Shown here one piece after another: positions 1 through 10,828 of a stretch of 64,000 nucleotides of DNA. Each line of letters begins with the position of its first letter. The first letter of the stretch is position 1. The stretch comes from Vallicoccus soli (GTDB lineage Bacteria; Actinomycetota; Actinomycetes; Motilibacterales; Motilibacteraceae). The DNA lies in assembly GCF_003594885.1 (NCBI RefSeq), contig NZ_QZEZ01000002.1, forward strand, positions 434,001-498,000, written 5' to 3'. The notes beneath the pieces are model-generated. The model was given only the letters and a program-made list of their open reading frames with translations. It did not search any database and was not told where the DNA came from. Position numbers and translations under genes: made by a program.

Positions 1-265
1 CGACGGCGAGGAAGCGCAGGGTCGGCGCGAGCTGGACGATGCTCGAGCGGCGCCCGCCGCGCGACTCGGCCAGGCCGGCGCCGACGACGAGCCCGAGCTC
101 GACGAGGCGGTCGAGCTCGAGCGCGACCTTGGTCTTGGAGAGCGCCACGGCGTCGCCGAGCTCGGCGCGCGAGCGCGGGCCGTCGTCGCGGAGCAGCTTG
201 AGGAGGCGCGCCTGGTGCACGTTCTCCGGTCGCATGGGACGCCGCACCTGTGCCCTCCTCGGCAT
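1..265 (-). CDS. ROK-family transcriptional regulator, N-terminal part (runs off the window)
   Basis: Only the first 88 or so codons are inside the window. They encode a winged-helix DNA-binding domain, with the stretch ARLLKLLRDDGPRSRAELG followed by LSKTKVALELDRLVELGLV and a wing with SRGGRR. That arrangement is typical of XylR/NagC-type ROK repressors, whose C-terminal half is a sugar-kinase fold outside this window. It lies about 80 bases downstream of the xylulokinase gene on the same strand, so a role in sugar-responsive control is a reasonable inference. Two in-frame ATG starts are possible, at 265 and 235; neither has a well-spaced ribosome binding site. I cannot see the effector domain, so a plain MarR-like or ArsR-like protein is not fully excluded. 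Confidence 0.72.
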   Translation of the reverse strand, partial: MPRRAQVRRPMRPENVHQARLLKLLRDDGPRSRAELGDAVALSKTKVALELDRLVELGLVVGAGLAESRGGRRSSIVQLAPTLRFLAV

Positions 266-346
266 GGGCGGGGCCTCGCTGCCCGCCCGGGTCACCGGGA
301 CACTAGACCGGTACGGCGTCCTTGGGAAGCGTTTCGGCCGAACTTC

Positions 347-1774
347 TCACACTGAGTGGACGAAGTGGCGCGCCTCGGCGTACCGGGAGCGGACCCCGGC
401 GCCCGTCGCCGGGTCCTCCAGGGGGCGCACGACCGCGCCCCGGGGCTCCCAGACGGGCGGCTCGGGGGCGCCGCCCTCCTGCGCGGCGAGCGCCCAGGCG
501 GCCTGGCGGGCGGCGCCCAGGGCGACGTACTCCCCGGGCGGCGGCACGGTCACCGGCGCGCCGAGCACCTGCGGCGCGACCGCCTGGACCGCCGCGGAGC
601 GCGCGGCACCACCGACGAGCAGCACGCGGCGCGGCTGGACGCCCAGCGCCCGCAGCGCCTCGAGGCCGTCGGCGAGGCCGCACAGCATCCCCTCGACGGC
701 GGCGCGCGCGACGTTCGCCGGCTGCATGTTCGCGCGGGTCATGCCGGTGAGGGTGCCCGTGGCGTCGGGCAGCACCGGCGTGCGCTCGCCGTCGAGGTAG
801 GGCAGCAGGACCAGCCCGCCGGCGCCGGGCGGCGCGGCGAGGGCCAGCTCGGAGAGCCCGTCGAGGTCGGTGCCCAGCATCGCCGCGGTCGCGGTGAGGA
901 CCCGCGCGGCGTTGAGCGTGCAGACGAGCGGCAGGAAGCGGCCCGTGGCGTCCGCGAAGCCGGCGACGAGCCCGGCGGCGTCGGCGGTGGGGGCGTCGTG
1001 CACGGCGCTCACCACCCCGCTCGTGCCGAGGCTCACGACCACGTCGCCGGGCTCCGCGCCCAGGCCGAGGGCGGCGGCCATGTTGTCGCCGGTGCCCGCG
1101 CCCACGAGCACCCCGTCGGGCGTGCGGCCCGCGGCCTCGGCCGGGCCCAGGACGCGGGGCAGGGCCGTGCGGCGCCCGAGGGCGCGCTCGAGGAGGTCCT
1201 CGCGGTACTCCCCGGTCGCCGGGGACCAGTAGCCGGTGCCCGAGGCGTCGCCGCGGTCGGTCGCCAGCCGCCCGAGGTCGACGCGACCGCCGCCGAGCAG
1301 CCGCGCCGTGAGGTGGTCGTGGGGCAGCACGACGGCCTCGACCCGCCGCGCCCGCTCGGGCTCGTGCTCGGCGAGCCAGCGCAGCTTGGTGACGGTGAAG
1401 CTCGCGACGGGCACCGACCCGACCGCCGAGGCCCAGGCGCCGGGCCCGCCGAGCTCGTCGACGAGCTCCTCGGCCGCGCCCGCGGAGCGCCCGTCGTTCC
1501 ACAGCAGCGCGTCGCGCACCACGGCGCCGTCGCCGTCGAGGGCGACCATGCCGTGCTGCTGCCCGCCGACCGCGAGGGCGGAGACCCCCTCGAGGAGGCC
1601 ACCGCCGGAGGCCTCCTGCAGCGCGGTCCACCAGGCGTCCGGGTGGACCTCGGAGCCGTCGGGGTGCGCCGCCCTCCCCTCGCGGACGACGCGGCCCGTA
1701 CGGGCCTCGCAGACGACGACCTTGCAGGACTGGGTCGAGCTGTCGACCCCGGCGACGAGCGCATCGGTGGGCAC
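347..1774 (-). CDS. xylB: Xylulokinase (FGGY family)
   Basis: Cytoplasmic sugar kinase, 475 aa, the usual XylB length. It phosphorylates D-xylulose with ATP to xylulose 5-phosphate, feeding the pentose phosphate pathway. The N-terminus carries the FGGY nucleotide-binding phosphate loop ([12 protein letters not shown]), followed by HPDAWW and [11 protein letters not shown], which are xylulokinase signatures. The C-terminal FGGY domain has [15 protein letters not shown] and a final [12 protein letters not shown]. The GTG start at 1774 has no ribosome binding site, but CATCAT lies six bases upstream, so the mRNA may be leaderless. No xylose isomerase is visible; it may lie outside the window. 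Other FGGY kinases (glycerol, ribulose) are less likely from the motif set. Confidence 0.9.
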   Translation of the reverse strand: MPTDALVAGVDSSTQSCKVVVCEARTGRVVREGRAAHPDGSEVHPDAWWTALQEASGGGLLEGVSALAVGGQQHGMVALDGDGAVVRDALLWNDGRSAGAAEELVDELGGPGAWASAVGSVPVASFTVTKLRWLAEHEPERARRVEAVVLPHDHLTARLLGGGRVDLGRLATDRGDASGTGYWSPATGEYREDLLERALGRRTALPRVLGPAEAAGRTPDGVLVGAGTGDNMAAALGLGAEPGDVVVSLGTSGVVSAVHDAPTADAAGLVAGFADATGRFLPLVCTLNAARVLTATAAMLGTDLDGLSELALAAPPGAGGLVLLPYLDGERTPVLPDATGTLTGMTRANMQPANVARAAVEGMLCGLADGLEALRALGVQPRRVLLVGGAARSAAVQAVAPQVLGAPVTVPPPGEYVALGAARQAAWALAAQEGGAPEPPVWEPRGAVVRPLEDPATGAGVRSRYAEARHFVHSV

Positions 1775-1841
1775 GCGGCGATGATGCCGCAGCCGCTCCG
1801 GGCGCGGGAGGGCGGGCGGGGAGCGGTGCGACGGCGCCGCG

Positions 1842-3065
1842 TCAGGCGAGGTAGTCGCGCAGCTGCCCCGCGTACTGCGGGTGGCGCAGCTTGGCGAGCG
1901 TCTTGGCCTCGATCTGGCGCACCCGCTCGCGGGTCACCCCGAACACCCGCCCCACCTCCTCGAGGGTGTGCGGCTCGCCGTCGGTGAGCCCGTAGCGCAG
2001 GCGCACGACGTCGCGCTCGCGCTCGCCGAGGTGGTGCAGCACCCGCTCGAGGTGGTGCTGCAGCAGCAGGTACGACGCCGACTCCAGCGGCGCCTGCGCC
2101 TCGCCGTCCTCGATGAGGTCGCCGAGCTCGGAGCCGTCGTCCTCGCCGACCGGCAGGTGCAGCGACACCGGCTCGACGGCGATGCGCCGGATCTCCGCGA
2201 CGCGCTCCGGCGGCAGGTCCACCCGCGCGCCGAGCTCCTCGGCCGTGGGCTCGCGCCCGAGCTCCTGGACCATCTGGCGCTGCGTGCGCAGCAGCCGGTT
2301 GATCGTCTCGACCATGTGCACCGGGACCCGGATCGTGCGGGCCTGGTCGGCGATGGCGCGGGAGATGGCCTGGCGGATCCACCAGCTCGCGTAGGTCGAG
2401 AACTTGAAGCCGCGGGTGTAGTCGAACTTCTCCACCGCGCGGATCAGCCCGAGGTTGCCCTCCTGGACCAGGTCGAGGAACGGCAGCCCGCGCCCGGCGT
2501 ACCGCTTGGCGATGGACACGACCAGGCGCAGGTTGGCCTCGACGAGCTGGGCCTTGGCCAGGGCGCCGTCGTCGGCCACCCGGCGCAGGTCGCGGCGCAG
2601 GGCCGGGTCGGCCACCGCGGTGGACTCGAGCTTCTCCGCCGCGAAGAGCCCGGCCTCGATCCGCCGGGCCAGGTCGACCTCCTGCGCCGCGGTCAGCAGG
2701 GCGACCCGGCCGATCTCGCGCAGGTAGACCCGGACGAGGTCGGTGGTGCTGCGCCCTCCGTCGTCGAGGGAGGGCGCGAGGTCGGGCTCCTCCGGCTCGA
2801 CGGCCACCTCCGCGGCGGCGGCGGCGAGCGCGGCCTCGTCGGGCTCCTCCTCCCCGCCCGGGGCGGGCACGGCCCGCAGGCCGGGTGGTGCGGCGGGGGC
2901 GGCCGGGGCGGAGGGGGCGGGCACGGCCGTCGCGGTCACGACCGGGTGGCCCTGGGCGAGGGCCGGCACGGCGTCGCGGACCGCCCGCGGGGCGGGCAGG
3001 GCGACGGGCAGGGCTTGCATCGGCGCTGCTGCGCCCGCGTCATCGCGCGCTACGGCCTTCGGCAC
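1842..3065 (-). CDS. RNA polymerase sigma-70 factor, group 1/2 (RpoD/HrdB-like)
   Basis: Primary-type sigma factor that directs core RNA polymerase to -35/-10 promoters. After an Ala/Pro-rich N-terminal segment and a region 1.2 ([13 protein letters not shown]) comes a complete region 2 ([33 protein letters not shown]), region 3 ([12 protein letters not shown]), the sequence [20 protein letters not shown] and a region 4.2 helix-turn-helix ([20 protein letters not shown]). The N-terminal extension is much shorter than in Streptomyces HrdB, so it could be the principal factor or a group 2 paralogue such as HrdA. It follows dgt and dnaG on the same strand. The start is uncertain: GTG 3065 has CACACT six bases upstream (leaderless), ATG 3020 lies further in, and an ATG at 3164 is also open. 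Confidence 0.9.
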   Translation of the reverse strand: MPKAVARDDAGAAAPMQALPVALPAPRAVRDAVPALAQGHPVVTATAVPAPSAPAAPAAPPGLRAVPAPGGEEEPDEAALAAAAAEVAVEPEEPDLAPSLDDGGRSTTDLVRVYLREIGRVALLTAAQEVDLARRIEAGLFAAEKLESTAVADPALRRDLRRVADDGALAKAQLVEANLRLVVSIAKRYAGRGLPFLDLVQEGNLGLIRAVEKFDYTRGFKFSTYASWWIRQAISRAIADQARTIRVPVHMVETINRLLRTQRQMVQELGREPTAEELGARVDLPPERVAEIRRIAVEPVSLHLPVGEDDGSELGDLIEDGEAQAPLESASYLLLQHHLERVLHHLGERERDVVRLRYGLTDGEPHTLEEVGRVFGVTRERVRQIEAKTLAKLRHPQYAGQLRDYLA

Positions 3066-3183
3066 GGGACCAGTGTGCCCCGCGTCACCCCCCGTGCCGC
3101 CAGGTTTTCGCCCGGCGGGGGGCAACGCCTTGGTCTCCCACGACCGGCCCGACGTGCCGTGCACGTGCGGGCACGCAGCGTGC

Positions 3184-5106
3184 CTAGCGGTCGGCGTGCT
3201 CCCCCGCGCCGATGCCGCGCTCGCGCAGCCGCCGCCGGTGCCCCTCGAGCGCGAACAGCTCGCCCGCCAGGCGGTTGTACGCCTCCGGCTCCTCCACCGG
3301 GTTGACCCGCTGCAGCCGCGCCTTGACCTCCACGAGCCGCCGCGTCGCGGCCATCTCCTCGAGCCGGGCGACCAGCTCGGCGGCGTAGCGCGCGCTCCAC
3401 GCCCGGTCCCGCGGCGCCTCGACGGCGAGCTCGGTCGCGAGCGCGCGCACCCCGTCGTCCGCGGCCGCGTCGGACACCCGCGCGGGCCAGGCCGGCCCCT
3501 CCTGCGCCCCCGCGCAGCCGCCGGCCCCGACCACCGCGGCGTGCACGGCGGCGTAGGCCGGGGCGGTGAAGCAGGACGCCTCGAGCAGGTCGTACCCCTC
3601 CCCCGCCAGCCGGGGCGCCTGCAGGGCGAGCTTGAGCGCCTCGCGCTCGACGAAGAGCACGGGGTCGCCCGGGTCGGGCCGGGCCGGGCCGCCGGCCCGG
3701 GCCGGCACCTCGGGGCGCGCCGGGGCGCGGCGCGCGCCCGCCACCTCCTCGCGACCGCCCTCGCCGGCGGCGCGGCGCACCGCGCCCGCCACCGCCTCGA
3801 CCTCCAGCCCGAGCCAGCCGGCGACGGTGCGCACGTACTCCGGGCGCAGGGAGCGGTCGCGGATGCGCCCCAGCACCGGCGCGGCGGCGCGCAGCGCGGA
3901 CACCCGCCCCTCGGCGGTGCCCAGGTCGTAGCGCCCGACCGTGCTCCGCAGCGCGAACTCGAAGAGCGGGACCCGGCGGGCGACGAGCTCGCGCACCGCC
4001 TCGTCGCCCGCGTGCTGGCGCAGCTCGCACGGGTCCATCCCCGACGGCTCCACCGCGACGAAGGTCTGCGTGACGAAGCGCTGGTCGGTGTCGAACGCCT
4101 TGAGCGCGGCCTTCTGCCCGGCCGCGTCGCCGTCGAAGGTGAAGACGACCTCGCCGCGCAGCTCGTCCTGGTCCATGAGCAGCTGGCGCAGGATCTTGAC
4201 GTGCTCGTCGCCGAAGGCGGTGCCGCAGGTGGCGACCGCGGTCGTCACGCCCGCGAGGTGGCAGGCCATGACGTCGGTGTAGCCCTCCACGACGACCGCC
4301 TGCATGCGCTGCGGGATCGAGCGCTTGGCCAGGTCGACGCCGTAGAGCACCTGCGACTTCTTGAAGACCGGCGTCTCGGAGGTGTTGAGGTACTTCGCCT
4401 CGATCCGGTCGTCGTCGTGCAGGCGGCGCGCGCCGAACCCGACCACGTCGCCGGAGCGGTCGCGGATGGGCCACATGAGCCGGCCGACGAAGCGGTCGAT
4501 GACCCCCGAGCCGTCGTTGCGGCGGCGGCCCAGCCCGCCCTCGACGATCTCCTCGTCGCGGAAGCCCTTGCTGCGCAGGTGCTGCACCAGCGCGTCCCAG
4601 GTGCGCGGCGAGTAGCCCACCCCGAAGTGCCGGGCGTCGTCCTGGGTGAACCCGCGCTCGGCGAGGAACCGCCGCCCGGCGACCGCGTCGGGCAGGGTCG
4701 CGAGCTGGGCCTGGTAGAACTCCGCGGCCGCGGCGTGCGCCTGGGTCAGCCGGGTCCTCACGCCGGTGCGGCGGACCGGGGCCCCGCTCGCCGGGCCGTC
4801 GTCGTCGTAGCGCAGGCGCACCCCGAAGCGGTCGGCGAGCCGCTCGACCGCCTCGGTGAAGTCGAGGTGGTCGACCTTGCGCACGAACGAGATGACGTCG
4901 CCGCCCTCGCCGCAGCCGAAGCAGTGCCAGACCCCGCGGTCGGGGCGCACGTTGAACGACGGGGTCTTCTCGTCGTGGAAGGGGCACAGGCCCTTGAGGC
5001 TGCCGCCGCCGGCGCTGCGCAGGGTCAGGCGGTCGCCGACGACCTGCGCGAGGTCGGCCCGCTCCTTGACCAGCGCCACGTCCTCGTCCCTGATGCGCCC
5101 GGCCAC
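3184..5106 (-). CDS. dnaG: DNA primase DnaG
   Basis: Synthesises the RNA primers used at the replication fork, working with DnaB helicase. At 640 aa it has the full three-domain layout. An N-terminal CHC2 zinc ribbon (residues about 40-65; [11 protein letters not shown] then CFGCGEGGD) is followed by a TOPRIM catalytic core with the acidic motif [11 protein letters not shown] and the metal-binding FDGDAAG, then a helical C-terminal helicase-interaction domain. The GTG start is preceded by TAGGAT seven bases upstream and no Shine-Dalgarno, which fits a leaderless transcript. Upstream is dgt (10 bases away) and downstream a sigma factor, reminiscent of the primase-sigma macromolecular synthesis operon of other bacteria. 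Confidence 0.95.
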   Translation of the reverse strand: MAGRIRDEDVALVKERADLAQVVGDRLTLRSAGGGSLKGLCPFHDEKTPSFNVRPDRGVWHCFGCGEGGDVISFVRKVDHLDFTEAVERLADRFGVRLRYDDDGPASGAPVRRTGVRTRLTQAHAAAAEFYQAQLATLPDAVAGRRFLAERGFTQDDARHFGVGYSPRTWDALVQHLRSKGFRDEEIVEGGLGRRRNDGSGVIDRFVGRLMWPIRDRSGDVVGFGARRLHDDDRIEAKYLNTSETPVFKKSQVLYGVDLAKRSIPQRMQAVVVEGYTDVMACHLAGVTTAVATCGTAFGDEHVKILRQLLMDQDELRGEVVFTFDGDAAGQKAALKAFDTDQRFVTQTFVAVEPSGMDPCELRQHAGDEAVRELVARRVPLFEFALRSTVGRYDLGTAEGRVSALRAAAPVLGRIRDRSLRPEYVRTVAGWLGLEVEAVAGAVRRAAGEGGREEVAGARRAPARPEVPARAGGPARPDPGDPVLFVEREALKLALQAPRLAGEGYDLLEASCFTAPAYAAVHAAVVGAGGCAGAQEGPAWPARVSDAAADDGVRALATELAVEAPRDRAWSARYAAELVARLEEMAATRRLVEVKARLQRVNPVEEPEAYNRLAGELFALEGHRRRLRERGIGAGEHADR

Positions 5107-5113
5107 GCGCCGG

Positions 5114-5119
5114 ATCCTA
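5114..5119 (-). promoter_or_regulatory. -10 element TAGGAT of a leaderless dnaG promoter
   Basis: TAGGAT ends seven bases before the dnaG GTG, so transcription would start on the start codon. Its first three bases are the stop codon of dgt. No -35 match was obvious. Confidence 0.5.
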
Positions 5120-6376
5120 CGTCGGGCCGGGGACCCCGGGCCCCGCGGTGAGGGCCCTGTGGAGGGCGACCGCGCTGGGGTCGGTGAGGCTCGCCACCTG
5201 GTCCACCACGACCCGCCGCCGGGCCGCGTCGTCGCCGGCCGCGGCCCAGTCGGCGCGGAACACCGGGGCCAGCGCCGCGGGGGCGCCGGCCTCGAGCCGC
5301 TCGACGAGCTCGGCCAGCAGCGCGCGCTGCCCGGCCAGGACCGCGAGGTGGCGCTCGGCGCGCATCACCCAGTGCGCGGCCACCCCCTTGAGCACCGCCA
5401 CCTCGAGCCGCGCGGCGGGCGGCACGACGAGGTCGGCCGCGTAGCGGGTGAGCGGCCCGCCGCCGTGCGTCGCGCGGGTGGCGGCCTCCGCCGCGCCGGT
5501 GAAGCGCCCGACGAGCCGGCTCGTGAGCTCCTTGAGGCCGGCCAGCGCGCGGCGGCTGCCGTCGTACGGCCCCGGCCACCAAGGCAGGGCGAGCAGCCGG
5601 TCGAGCGCGGCGAGCAGGTCCTCCGGCGCGGCGTCGGGCGCGTAGGCGTCGCGCGCGACGCGGGCGAGGACCGCCCGCTCGGCGGGGTCGCGCAGCGCGC
5701 GCAGGTCCACCGCGCCGGACTGCACGGCGTCCTCGACGTCGTGCACCGAGTAGGCGACGTCGTCGGCCCAGTCCATGACCTGCGCCTCGACGCACCGCCG
5801 CCCGTCGGGCGCCCCCGCGCGCAGCCAGGCGAAGACCTCGCGGTCCTCGGCGAAGACGCCGTACTTGCGCCGGTCGCGCTCGCGGCCCCACGGGTACTTC
5901 GTGGCCGCGTCGAGGCTGGCGCGGGTGAGGTTGAGCCCGGTGCTGCGCCCGCCGGGCCCGGTGGTCTTGGCCTCGAGCCGGGTGAGCAGGCGCAGCGTGT
6001 GCGCGTTGCCCTCGAAGCCGCCGCACGGGGCCGCCGCCTCGTCGAGGGCCACCTCGCCGTTGTGCCCGAACGGCGGGTGGCCCAGGTCGTGGGCCAGGCA
6101 GGCGGTCTCGACGACGTCGGGGTCGCAGCCGAGGGCCGCCCCGAGGTCGCGCCCGACCTGCGCCACCTCGAGGGTGTGCGTGAGGCGGTTGCGCACGAAG
6201 TCGTCGGAGGTCGGGCCGACGACCTGGGTCTTGCCGGCCAGGCGGCGCAGCGCGCTGGAGTGCACCACGCGCGCCCGGTCCCGGGCGAAGTCGCCGCGCG
6301 CGGACTGCTTCGGCGGCTCCGGCGCCCAGCGGGCGCGGGCGTGCCCGTCGTAGGGCGCGGCGGGGCTGTGCGGCAC
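5117..6376 (-). CDS. dgt: Deoxyguanosinetriphosphate triphosphohydrolase-like protein
   Basis: HD-domain dNTPase, 419 aa, that hydrolyses dGTP or related dNTPs to the nucleoside plus triphosphate. The HD metal site is visible as [13 protein letters not shown], the paired [15 protein letters not shown], and the distal [17 protein letters not shown]. The start [10 protein letters not shown] motif is characteristic of the Dgt family. I take GTG 6376 as the start (a longer open frame runs upstream through ppdK), because the protein then begins with the family's usual short lead and TAGGGT lies seven bases upstream. Adjacent dnaG suggests a link to replication and dNTP pool control. Confidence 0.92.
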   Translation of the reverse strand: MPHSPAAPYDGHARARWAPEPPKQSARGDFARDRARVVHSSALRRLAGKTQVVGPTSDDFVRNRLTHTLEVAQVGRDLGAALGCDPDVVETACLAHDLGHPPFGHNGEVALDEAAAPCGGFEGNAHTLRLLTRLEAKTTGPGGRSTGLNLTRASLDAATKYPWGRERDRRKYGVFAEDREVFAWLRAGAPDGRRCVEAQVMDWADDVAYSVHDVEDAVQSGAVDLRALRDPAERAVLARVARDAYAPDAAPEDLLAALDRLLALPWWPGPYDGSRRALAGLKELTSRLVGRFTGAAEAATRATHGGGPLTRYAADLVVPPAARLEVAVLKGVAAHWVMRAERHLAVLAGQRALLAELVERLEAGAPAALAPVFRADWAAAGDDAARRRVVVDQVASLTDPSAVALHRALTAGPGVPGPT

Positions 6377-6383
6377 GGGCGCG

Positions 6384-6389
6384 ACCCTA
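6384..6389 (-). promoter_or_regulatory. -10 element TAGGGT of a leaderless dgt promoter
   Basis: TAGGGT is seven bases upstream of the dgt GTG at 6376, in the short gap after ppdK. It supports GTG 6376 as the start, since no Shine-Dalgarno is present there. Confidence 0.45.
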
Positions 6390-6402
6390 CGGCCCGGCAC
6401 CG

Positions 6403-9114
6403 TCAGCGGCTGTCGCTGCCGCCCCCCTCCGCCAGGGCGGCGCGGCCCGCCTCGAGGCGTGCGACCGGCACCCGGAACGGCGAGCAGGAGACGTAGTCCA
6501 GGCCGACCCGGTGGAAGAAGTGCACCGAGGCCGGGTCGCCGCCGTGCTCGCCGCAGACCCCCAGCTTGAGGTCGGGGCGGGCCGCCCGCCCCTCGCGGAC
6601 CGCGATCTCGACGAGCCGGCCGACGCCGTCGACGTCGAGCGACTCGAACGGCGAGACCCCGAAGACCCCCCGCTCCAGGTACGCGGGGAAGAACGCTGCC
6701 TCGACGTCGTCGCGGCTGAAGCCCCACGTCATCTGCGTCAGGTCGTTCGTGCCGAAGGAGAAGAACTGCGCGGCCCCGGCGATCTGGCCGGCGGTGAGCG
6801 CGGCCCGCGGCAGCTCGACCATCGTGCCGATGAGCGCGGCCAGCTCCACCCCCGTGGCGCGCTCGACCTCGCGCAGCACCTCCTCGGACCGCTCGCGCAC
6901 CAGCTCGAGCTCCTGCACGCTGCCGACGAGCGGGATCATCACCTCCACCCGCGGGCGGCCCCCCTCCTGCGTGCGCGCCGCCGCGGCCTCGGCGAGGGCC
7001 CGCACCTGCATGGTGAACAGGCCCGGGACGACGAGCCCGAGGCGCACCCCGCGCAGGCCGAGCATCGGGTTCTGCTCGTGGAGGCGGTGCACGGCCTGCA
7101 GCATCCGCTCGTCGGCCTCGTCGGCCCCGCCGCGCGCCTGCGCCACGGCGACCCGCACCGACAGCTCGGTGAGGTCCGGCAGGAACTCGTGCAGCGGCGG
7201 GTCGAGCAGGCGCACCGTGACCGGCAGCCCGTCCATCGCGGCGAGGAGCCGCTCGAAGTCGCCGCGCTGCAGGGGCAGCAGCGCGGCGAGCGCCTCCTCC
7301 TGCTCGTCCTCGTCGTCGGCGAGGATCAGGCGCTCCACGGAGCGCCGGCGCTCGCCGAGGAACATGTGCTCGGTGCGGCACAGGCCGACGCCCTCCGCCC
7401 CGAAGCGCCGCGCCCGCGCCGCGTCCTCGCCGTTGTCCGCGTTCGCGCGGACCCGCAGCCGGCGCGCCGCGTCGGCCCGGGACATGAGCCGGTGCACCGC
7501 CCGGACGAGGTCGTCGGCCTCCTCGCCCCCCGGGTCGAGCCGGCCCTCGAAGTACTCGACGACCGGGCTGTCGACGACGGGCACCTCGCCCAGGAACACG
7601 TCCCCAGAGGAGCCGTCGATGCTGATGACCTCGCCCTCGTCCACGACGAGCGGGGCGGCGCCGGGGCGTCGCACGACCATCCGCCGCGCCGCGGCGTCGA
7701 CGTCCAGCGCGTCGGCGCCGCAGACGCACGTCCTGCCCATGCCGCGGGCGACGACCGCGGCGTGCGAGGTCTTGCCGCCGCGCGAGGTAAGGACGCCGCG
7801 CGCCGCGATCATGCCGTCGAGGTCGTCGGGGTTGGTCTCGCGCCGCACCAGGACCACGTCCTCCCCGGCGCGGGACCGTGCGACGGCCGCGGCGGAGTCG
7901 AAGACGGCCCTGCCGACCGCGGCGCCCGGCGAGGCGCCCATCCCGCGGGCGACCCGCTCGGCCGAGGTGCCCGTCGCGAACCGCGGGAACATCAGCTGGG
8001 CGAGCTGCTCGCCCGAGACGCGCCGCACCGCCTCGTCCTCGTCGATGAGGCCCTGGTCGACGAGCTGGCACGCGATCCGGAACGCGGCGGCGGCCGTGCG
8101 CTTGCCGACGCGGGTCTGCAGCAGCCACAGCGTGCCGCGCTCGACGGTGAACTCGATGTCGCACAGGTCGCGGTAGTGGCCCTCGAGGACCTCCATGGTG
8201 CGCAGCAGCTCCGCGTACGACCGGGCGTCGATCCGCTCCATCTCCGCGAGGGGCAGCGTGTTGCGGGTGCCCGCGACGACGTCCTCGCCCTGGGCGTTCT
8301 GCAGGTAGTCGCCGTAGACGCCCTGCTGGCCGGTCGCGGGGTCGCGGGTGAAGGCCACACCGGTGCCGGAGCCCGTTCCGAGGTTGCCGAACACCATGGC
8401 CACGACGTTCACCGCCGTGCCGAGGTCGCCGGGGATCCGCTCCTGGCGGCGGTAGAGCACGGCGCGCTCGGCGTTCCACGAGTCGAAGACCGCGCGCACC
8501 GCGAGGTCGAGCTGCTCGCGGGGGTCCTGCGGGAACTCCCGCCCGGCGTGCTCGCGGACCAGCCCCTTGTACGCGTCGACGACCTCCCGCCACTCCGGCG
8601 CGCCGAGGTCGAGGTCGCAGGGCGCCTGGTGCAGCGACGCCACCTCGCCCAGCGCGTCGTGGAAGTGCTCCGCCGCGATCCCCAGGACGGTCGTGCCGAA
8701 CATCTGCAGGAGCCGGCGGTACGAGTCCCAGGCGAACCGCTCGTCGCCGGACCGCTCGGCCAGGCCCCGCACGCTCTCGTCGTTGAGCCCGACGTCGAGG
8801 ACCGTCTCCATCATCCCGGGCATGGAGAACTTCGCCCCGGAGCGCACGCTGACCAGCAGCGGGTCGTCCGGCTGCCCGAGGCGCCGGCCCATGCGCGCCT
8901 CGAGCCCCGCCAGGTGCTCGTCGACCTGCGCGCGCAGGCCCTCCGGCTCCTGCCCGGTGGCCAGCCAGGCGCGGCACGCCTCGGTGGTGATGGTGAACCC
9001 GGGCGGGACCGGGAGCCCGAGGCGGGTCATCTCGGCGAGGTTGGCCCCCTTGCCGCCGAGCAGGTCCCGCTGGTCCATGCCGCCCTGGGTGAAGTCGTAG
9101 ACGTAGGTGGGCAC
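6403..9114 (-). CDS. ppdK: Pyruvate, phosphate dikinase
   Basis: Cytosolic enzyme, 903 aa, that interconverts pyruvate, ATP and phosphate with phosphoenolpyruvate, AMP and diphosphate. An N-terminal ATP-grasp domain ([36 protein letters not shown]) is followed by the phosphohistidine swivel domain with [15 protein letters not shown], where the His carries phosphate, and a C-terminal TIM-barrel PEP/pyruvate domain ([19 protein letters not shown], and CGEHGGDP with the catalytic Cys). Length matches the family. The GTG at 9114 has a very strong ribosome binding site, AGGAGGACC, immediately upstream. This PPDK type, rather than PEP synthase, is shown by the TSHAA and GMMETVLD signatures. Confidence 0.96.
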   Translation of the reverse strand: MPTYVYDFTQGGMDQRDLLGGKGANLAEMTRLGLPVPPGFTITTEACRAWLATGQEPEGLRAQVDEHLAGLEARMGRRLGQPDDPLLVSVRSGAKFSMPGMMETVLDVGLNDESVRGLAERSGDERFAWDSYRRLLQMFGTTVLGIAAEHFHDALGEVASLHQAPCDLDLGAPEWREVVDAYKGLVREHAGREFPQDPREQLDLAVRAVFDSWNAERAVLYRRQERIPGDLGTAVNVVAMVFGNLGTGSGTGVAFTRDPATGQQGVYGDYLQNAQGEDVVAGTRNTLPLAEMERIDARSYAELLRTMEVLEGHYRDLCDIEFTVERGTLWLLQTRVGKRTAAAAFRIACQLVDQGLIDEDEAVRRVSGEQLAQLMFPRFATGTSAERVARGMGASPGAAVGRAVFDSAAAVARSRAGEDVVLVRRETNPDDLDGMIAARGVLTSRGGKTSHAAVVARGMGRTCVCGADALDVDAAARRMVVRRPGAAPLVVDEGEVISIDGSSGDVFLGEVPVVDSPVVEYFEGRLDPGGEEADDLVRAVHRLMSRADAARRLRVRANADNGEDAARARRFGAEGVGLCRTEHMFLGERRRSVERLILADDEDEQEEALAALLPLQRGDFERLLAAMDGLPVTVRLLDPPLHEFLPDLTELSVRVAVAQARGGADEADERMLQAVHRLHEQNPMLGLRGVRLGLVVPGLFTMQVRALAEAAAARTQEGGRPRVEVMIPLVGSVQELELVRERSEEVLREVERATGVELAALIGTMVELPRAALTAGQIAGAAQFFSFGTNDLTQMTWGFSRDDVEAAFFPAYLERGVFGVSPFESLDVDGVGRLVEIAVREGRAARPDLKLGVCGEHGGDPASVHFFHRVGLDYVSCSPFRVPVARLEAGRAALAEGGGSDSR

Positions 9115-9222
9115 AGGTCCTCCTGACGACGCAGCCGACCCCCGCGGGTGCGACGGACGGTACCCGCGGGGACGGCCGCTCGACAGGGGTTTCCTCACAT
9201 CCGACCAGCGAAGGTGACGTTC

Positions 9223-10218
9223 GTGCAGACGTTCCTGACCCATCCGGACTTCCGGCGCAGCGCCGCGTCGCTCGACGACCGGCGGCTCGGCAAGCAGCGG
9301 GTCGAGACCCTGCAGATCCTGCGCGCGCTGACCTGGACCACCTACGGCTGGCGCAACCACCCGGCCGTGCGCATGTGGCGCGGCTTCGTGCCCGCCCTCG
9401 TCGCGTACGGCGTCGCGACCGTCGACGAGTGGGAGTCGCGGGGGCGGGCCGACGCCACCCGCACCGCGCTGGCGGACTTCGCCGAGCTGCCGCCGCCGTC
9501 GCTGCAGGAGCTGCACGACCGGGGCCAGCTGCCGCCGTGGCTCGGGCTCGACGCCCTGCACGTCAGCCACCGCTCCGCGCTGGTGCGCAAGGACCCGGAC
9601 TTCTACCGCCCGCTCTTCCCCGACGTGCCCGACGACCTGCCGTACCTCTGGCCGAAGGCCGCGTTCCCCCGCTGGCCGCTGCGCCGCGGGCACGAGCGGG
9701 CGCTGGACCTCTACTCCGCGCTGGCGCTGCTCGGGCACGACGAGCCGACCCCCGAGCAGCGGGCCGCCCTCGACGCGGTGCGCGACGGGGACTCGTACCG
9801 CCTGGAGCTGGCCCCCGGCGCGGGCGCGACGACCGCGGGGCTGCTCGCCGGGCTCTGCACGCCCGGCACGACGCTCTGGGTGGCCCCGGGCCCGGCGCTC
9901 GGGGACTGGGCGCCGCACCCGGGGCCGGCACCGGCCGACGCGCCGCCCGGCAAGCTGTCCACGTCGATCGCCCGACCGCCGACCCCGGAGGACAGCGCGG
10001 CGATGGCGGCGGAGGTGACGTCCGCGCCGGAGTTCCGCTTCCTGCGCCCGGGCCAGCCGGCCGGGCCGCTGCGGGAGGGGGCGGGCCTCGTCGTGCTCGA
10101 CGACGGGGTCGAGGAGCCCCCGCCGGACGCGGCCGACCTGCCCGTGCTGCGGCTCTCCACGACGGTCGCGCTCGAACAGGTGGTCGACCTGCGCGTGGAG
10201 GCGGGGGTCGAGGGGTAG
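9223..10218 (+). CDS. MSMEG_6728-family protein: Pyr_excise-like domain with a P-loop-like tail
   Basis: 331 aa. Residues 1-about 170 ([48 protein letters not shown]) match the pyrimidine-dimer DNA glycosylase-like family that includes T4 endonuclease V relatives and mycobacterial MSMEG_6728. The C-terminal half is unusual: [11 protein letters not shown] followed by [16 protein letters not shown] looks like a helicase Q motif and a Walker A loop that has lost its Lys, and [10 protein letters not shown] later resembles Walker B. I infer a DNA-repair-like or nucleic-acid-binding role, with the second half probably not an ATPase. GTG 9223 was chosen because it directly precedes the conserved QTFLTHPDF and has GAAGGTGA upstream; a longer frame opens at 9148. 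It is divergent from ppdK. Confidence 0.75.
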   Translation: MQTFLTHPDFRRSAASLDDRRLGKQRVETLQILRALTWTTYGWRNHPAVRMWRGFVPALVAYGVATVDEWESRGRADATRTALADFAELPPPSLQELHDRGQLPPWLGLDALHVSHRSALVRKDPDFYRPLFPDVPDDLPYLWPKAAFPRWPLRRGHERALDLYSALALLGHDEPTPEQRAALDAVRDGDSYRLELAPGAGATTAGLLAGLCTPGTTLWVAPGPALGDWAPHPGPAPADAPPGKLSTSIARPPTPEDSAAMAAEVTSAPEFRFLRPGQPAGPLREGAGLVVLDDGVEEPPPDAADLPVLRLSTTVALEQVVDLRVEAGVEG

Positions 10219-10227
10219 GTCCGGCAC

Positions 10228-10434
10228 ATGGCAGACAAGGACTCCCTGAGCAGCGGCGCCGAGAAGGACCCGAAGGACTGGACGACCGGCGACGAGCCCA
10301 TGACCGGACCGCAGAAGAGCTACCTGGAGACGCTGGCCCGCGAGGCCGGCGAGGAGGCGCCCGACGACCTCACCAAGGCCGAGGCGTCGGAGCAGATCGA
10401 CCGGCTGCAGCAGGAGTCCGGCCGGGGGCAGTAG
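10228..10434 (+). CDS. DUF3072 domain-containing protein
   Basis: Small acidic protein of 68 aa. The core DEPMTGPQKSYLETLAREAG followed by LTKAEASEQIDRLQ matches DUF3072, a short helical actinobacterial family without known function; the second helix resembles an SAP-like or DUF3072 helix-turn-helix fold. It starts 9 bases after the Pyr_excise gene on the same strand and may be co-transcribed. No catalytic residues or export signal are visible. Confidence 0.8.
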   Translation: MADKDSLSSGAEKDPKDWTTGDEPMTGPQKSYLETLAREAGEEAPDDLTKAEASEQIDRLQQESGRGQ

Positions 10435-10456
10435 CCCCGCCGGACCCGGCCCTGCG

Positions 10457-10726
10457 TCAGCCGGTGAGGCGCCCGGCGAGCCGCTCGAGGCTCTCGCGGT
10501 GCCACGCCACGGACTGGCGCAGGGCCCGCAGGTCGGCCAGGCCGGCCGCCTCGGCGGCGCGCCCGGCCCGCGCGGCGTCGAGCGCCCGCTGCAGGTCGGC
10601 CTCGCGGGCCGCGAGCGCCGCGCGCTGCGTGGTGAGCTCGGCGGCGAGGACGGCCCGGCGGGCCTGCACCGCCCGCTCGGCGTTGCGGGGCTGGGGCAGC
10701 TGCGCGGCGGCGGTGCGACGCATCAT
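10457..10726 (-). CDS. Small coiled-coil hypothetical protein
   Basis: 89 aa, not recognised. It is almost entirely Ala/Arg/Leu/Glu-rich with heptad-like spacing (AERAVQARRAVLAAELTTQR, then READLQRALDAARAG), so it should form a long helix or coiled coil. The double ATG at 10726/10723 has a GGGAG ribosome binding site, which supports it as a real gene. It sits downstream of the tRNA-dihydrouridine synthase gene on the same strand, 102 bases away, and faces the DUF3072 gene tail to tail. Compositional bias makes homology hard to judge. Confidence 0.55.
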   Translation of the reverse strand: MMRRTAAAQLPQPRNAERAVQARRAVLAAELTTQRAALAAREADLQRALDAARAGRAAEAAGLADLRALRQSVAWHRESLERLAGRLTG

Positions 10727-10828
10727 GGCGGGCTCCCGAGGAGGGTCGGTGCGGTGACGTCCACCACACCTCTCGGCAGGAGAGCGCCGGAGGTGGAGCG
10801 GTGATGCACCGACGTCGTCGGCGGCGCC

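Noticed and set aside
39-800. Long plus-strand ORF at the window start
   Set aside because: Shadow of the ROK regulator and xylulokinase on the opposite strand; composition is Arg/Ser/Ala/Pro-rich without any family motif.
6511-9126. 871-residue plus-strand ORF
   Set aside because: Antisense shadow of pyruvate phosphate dikinase; the sequence is a codon-bias reflection.
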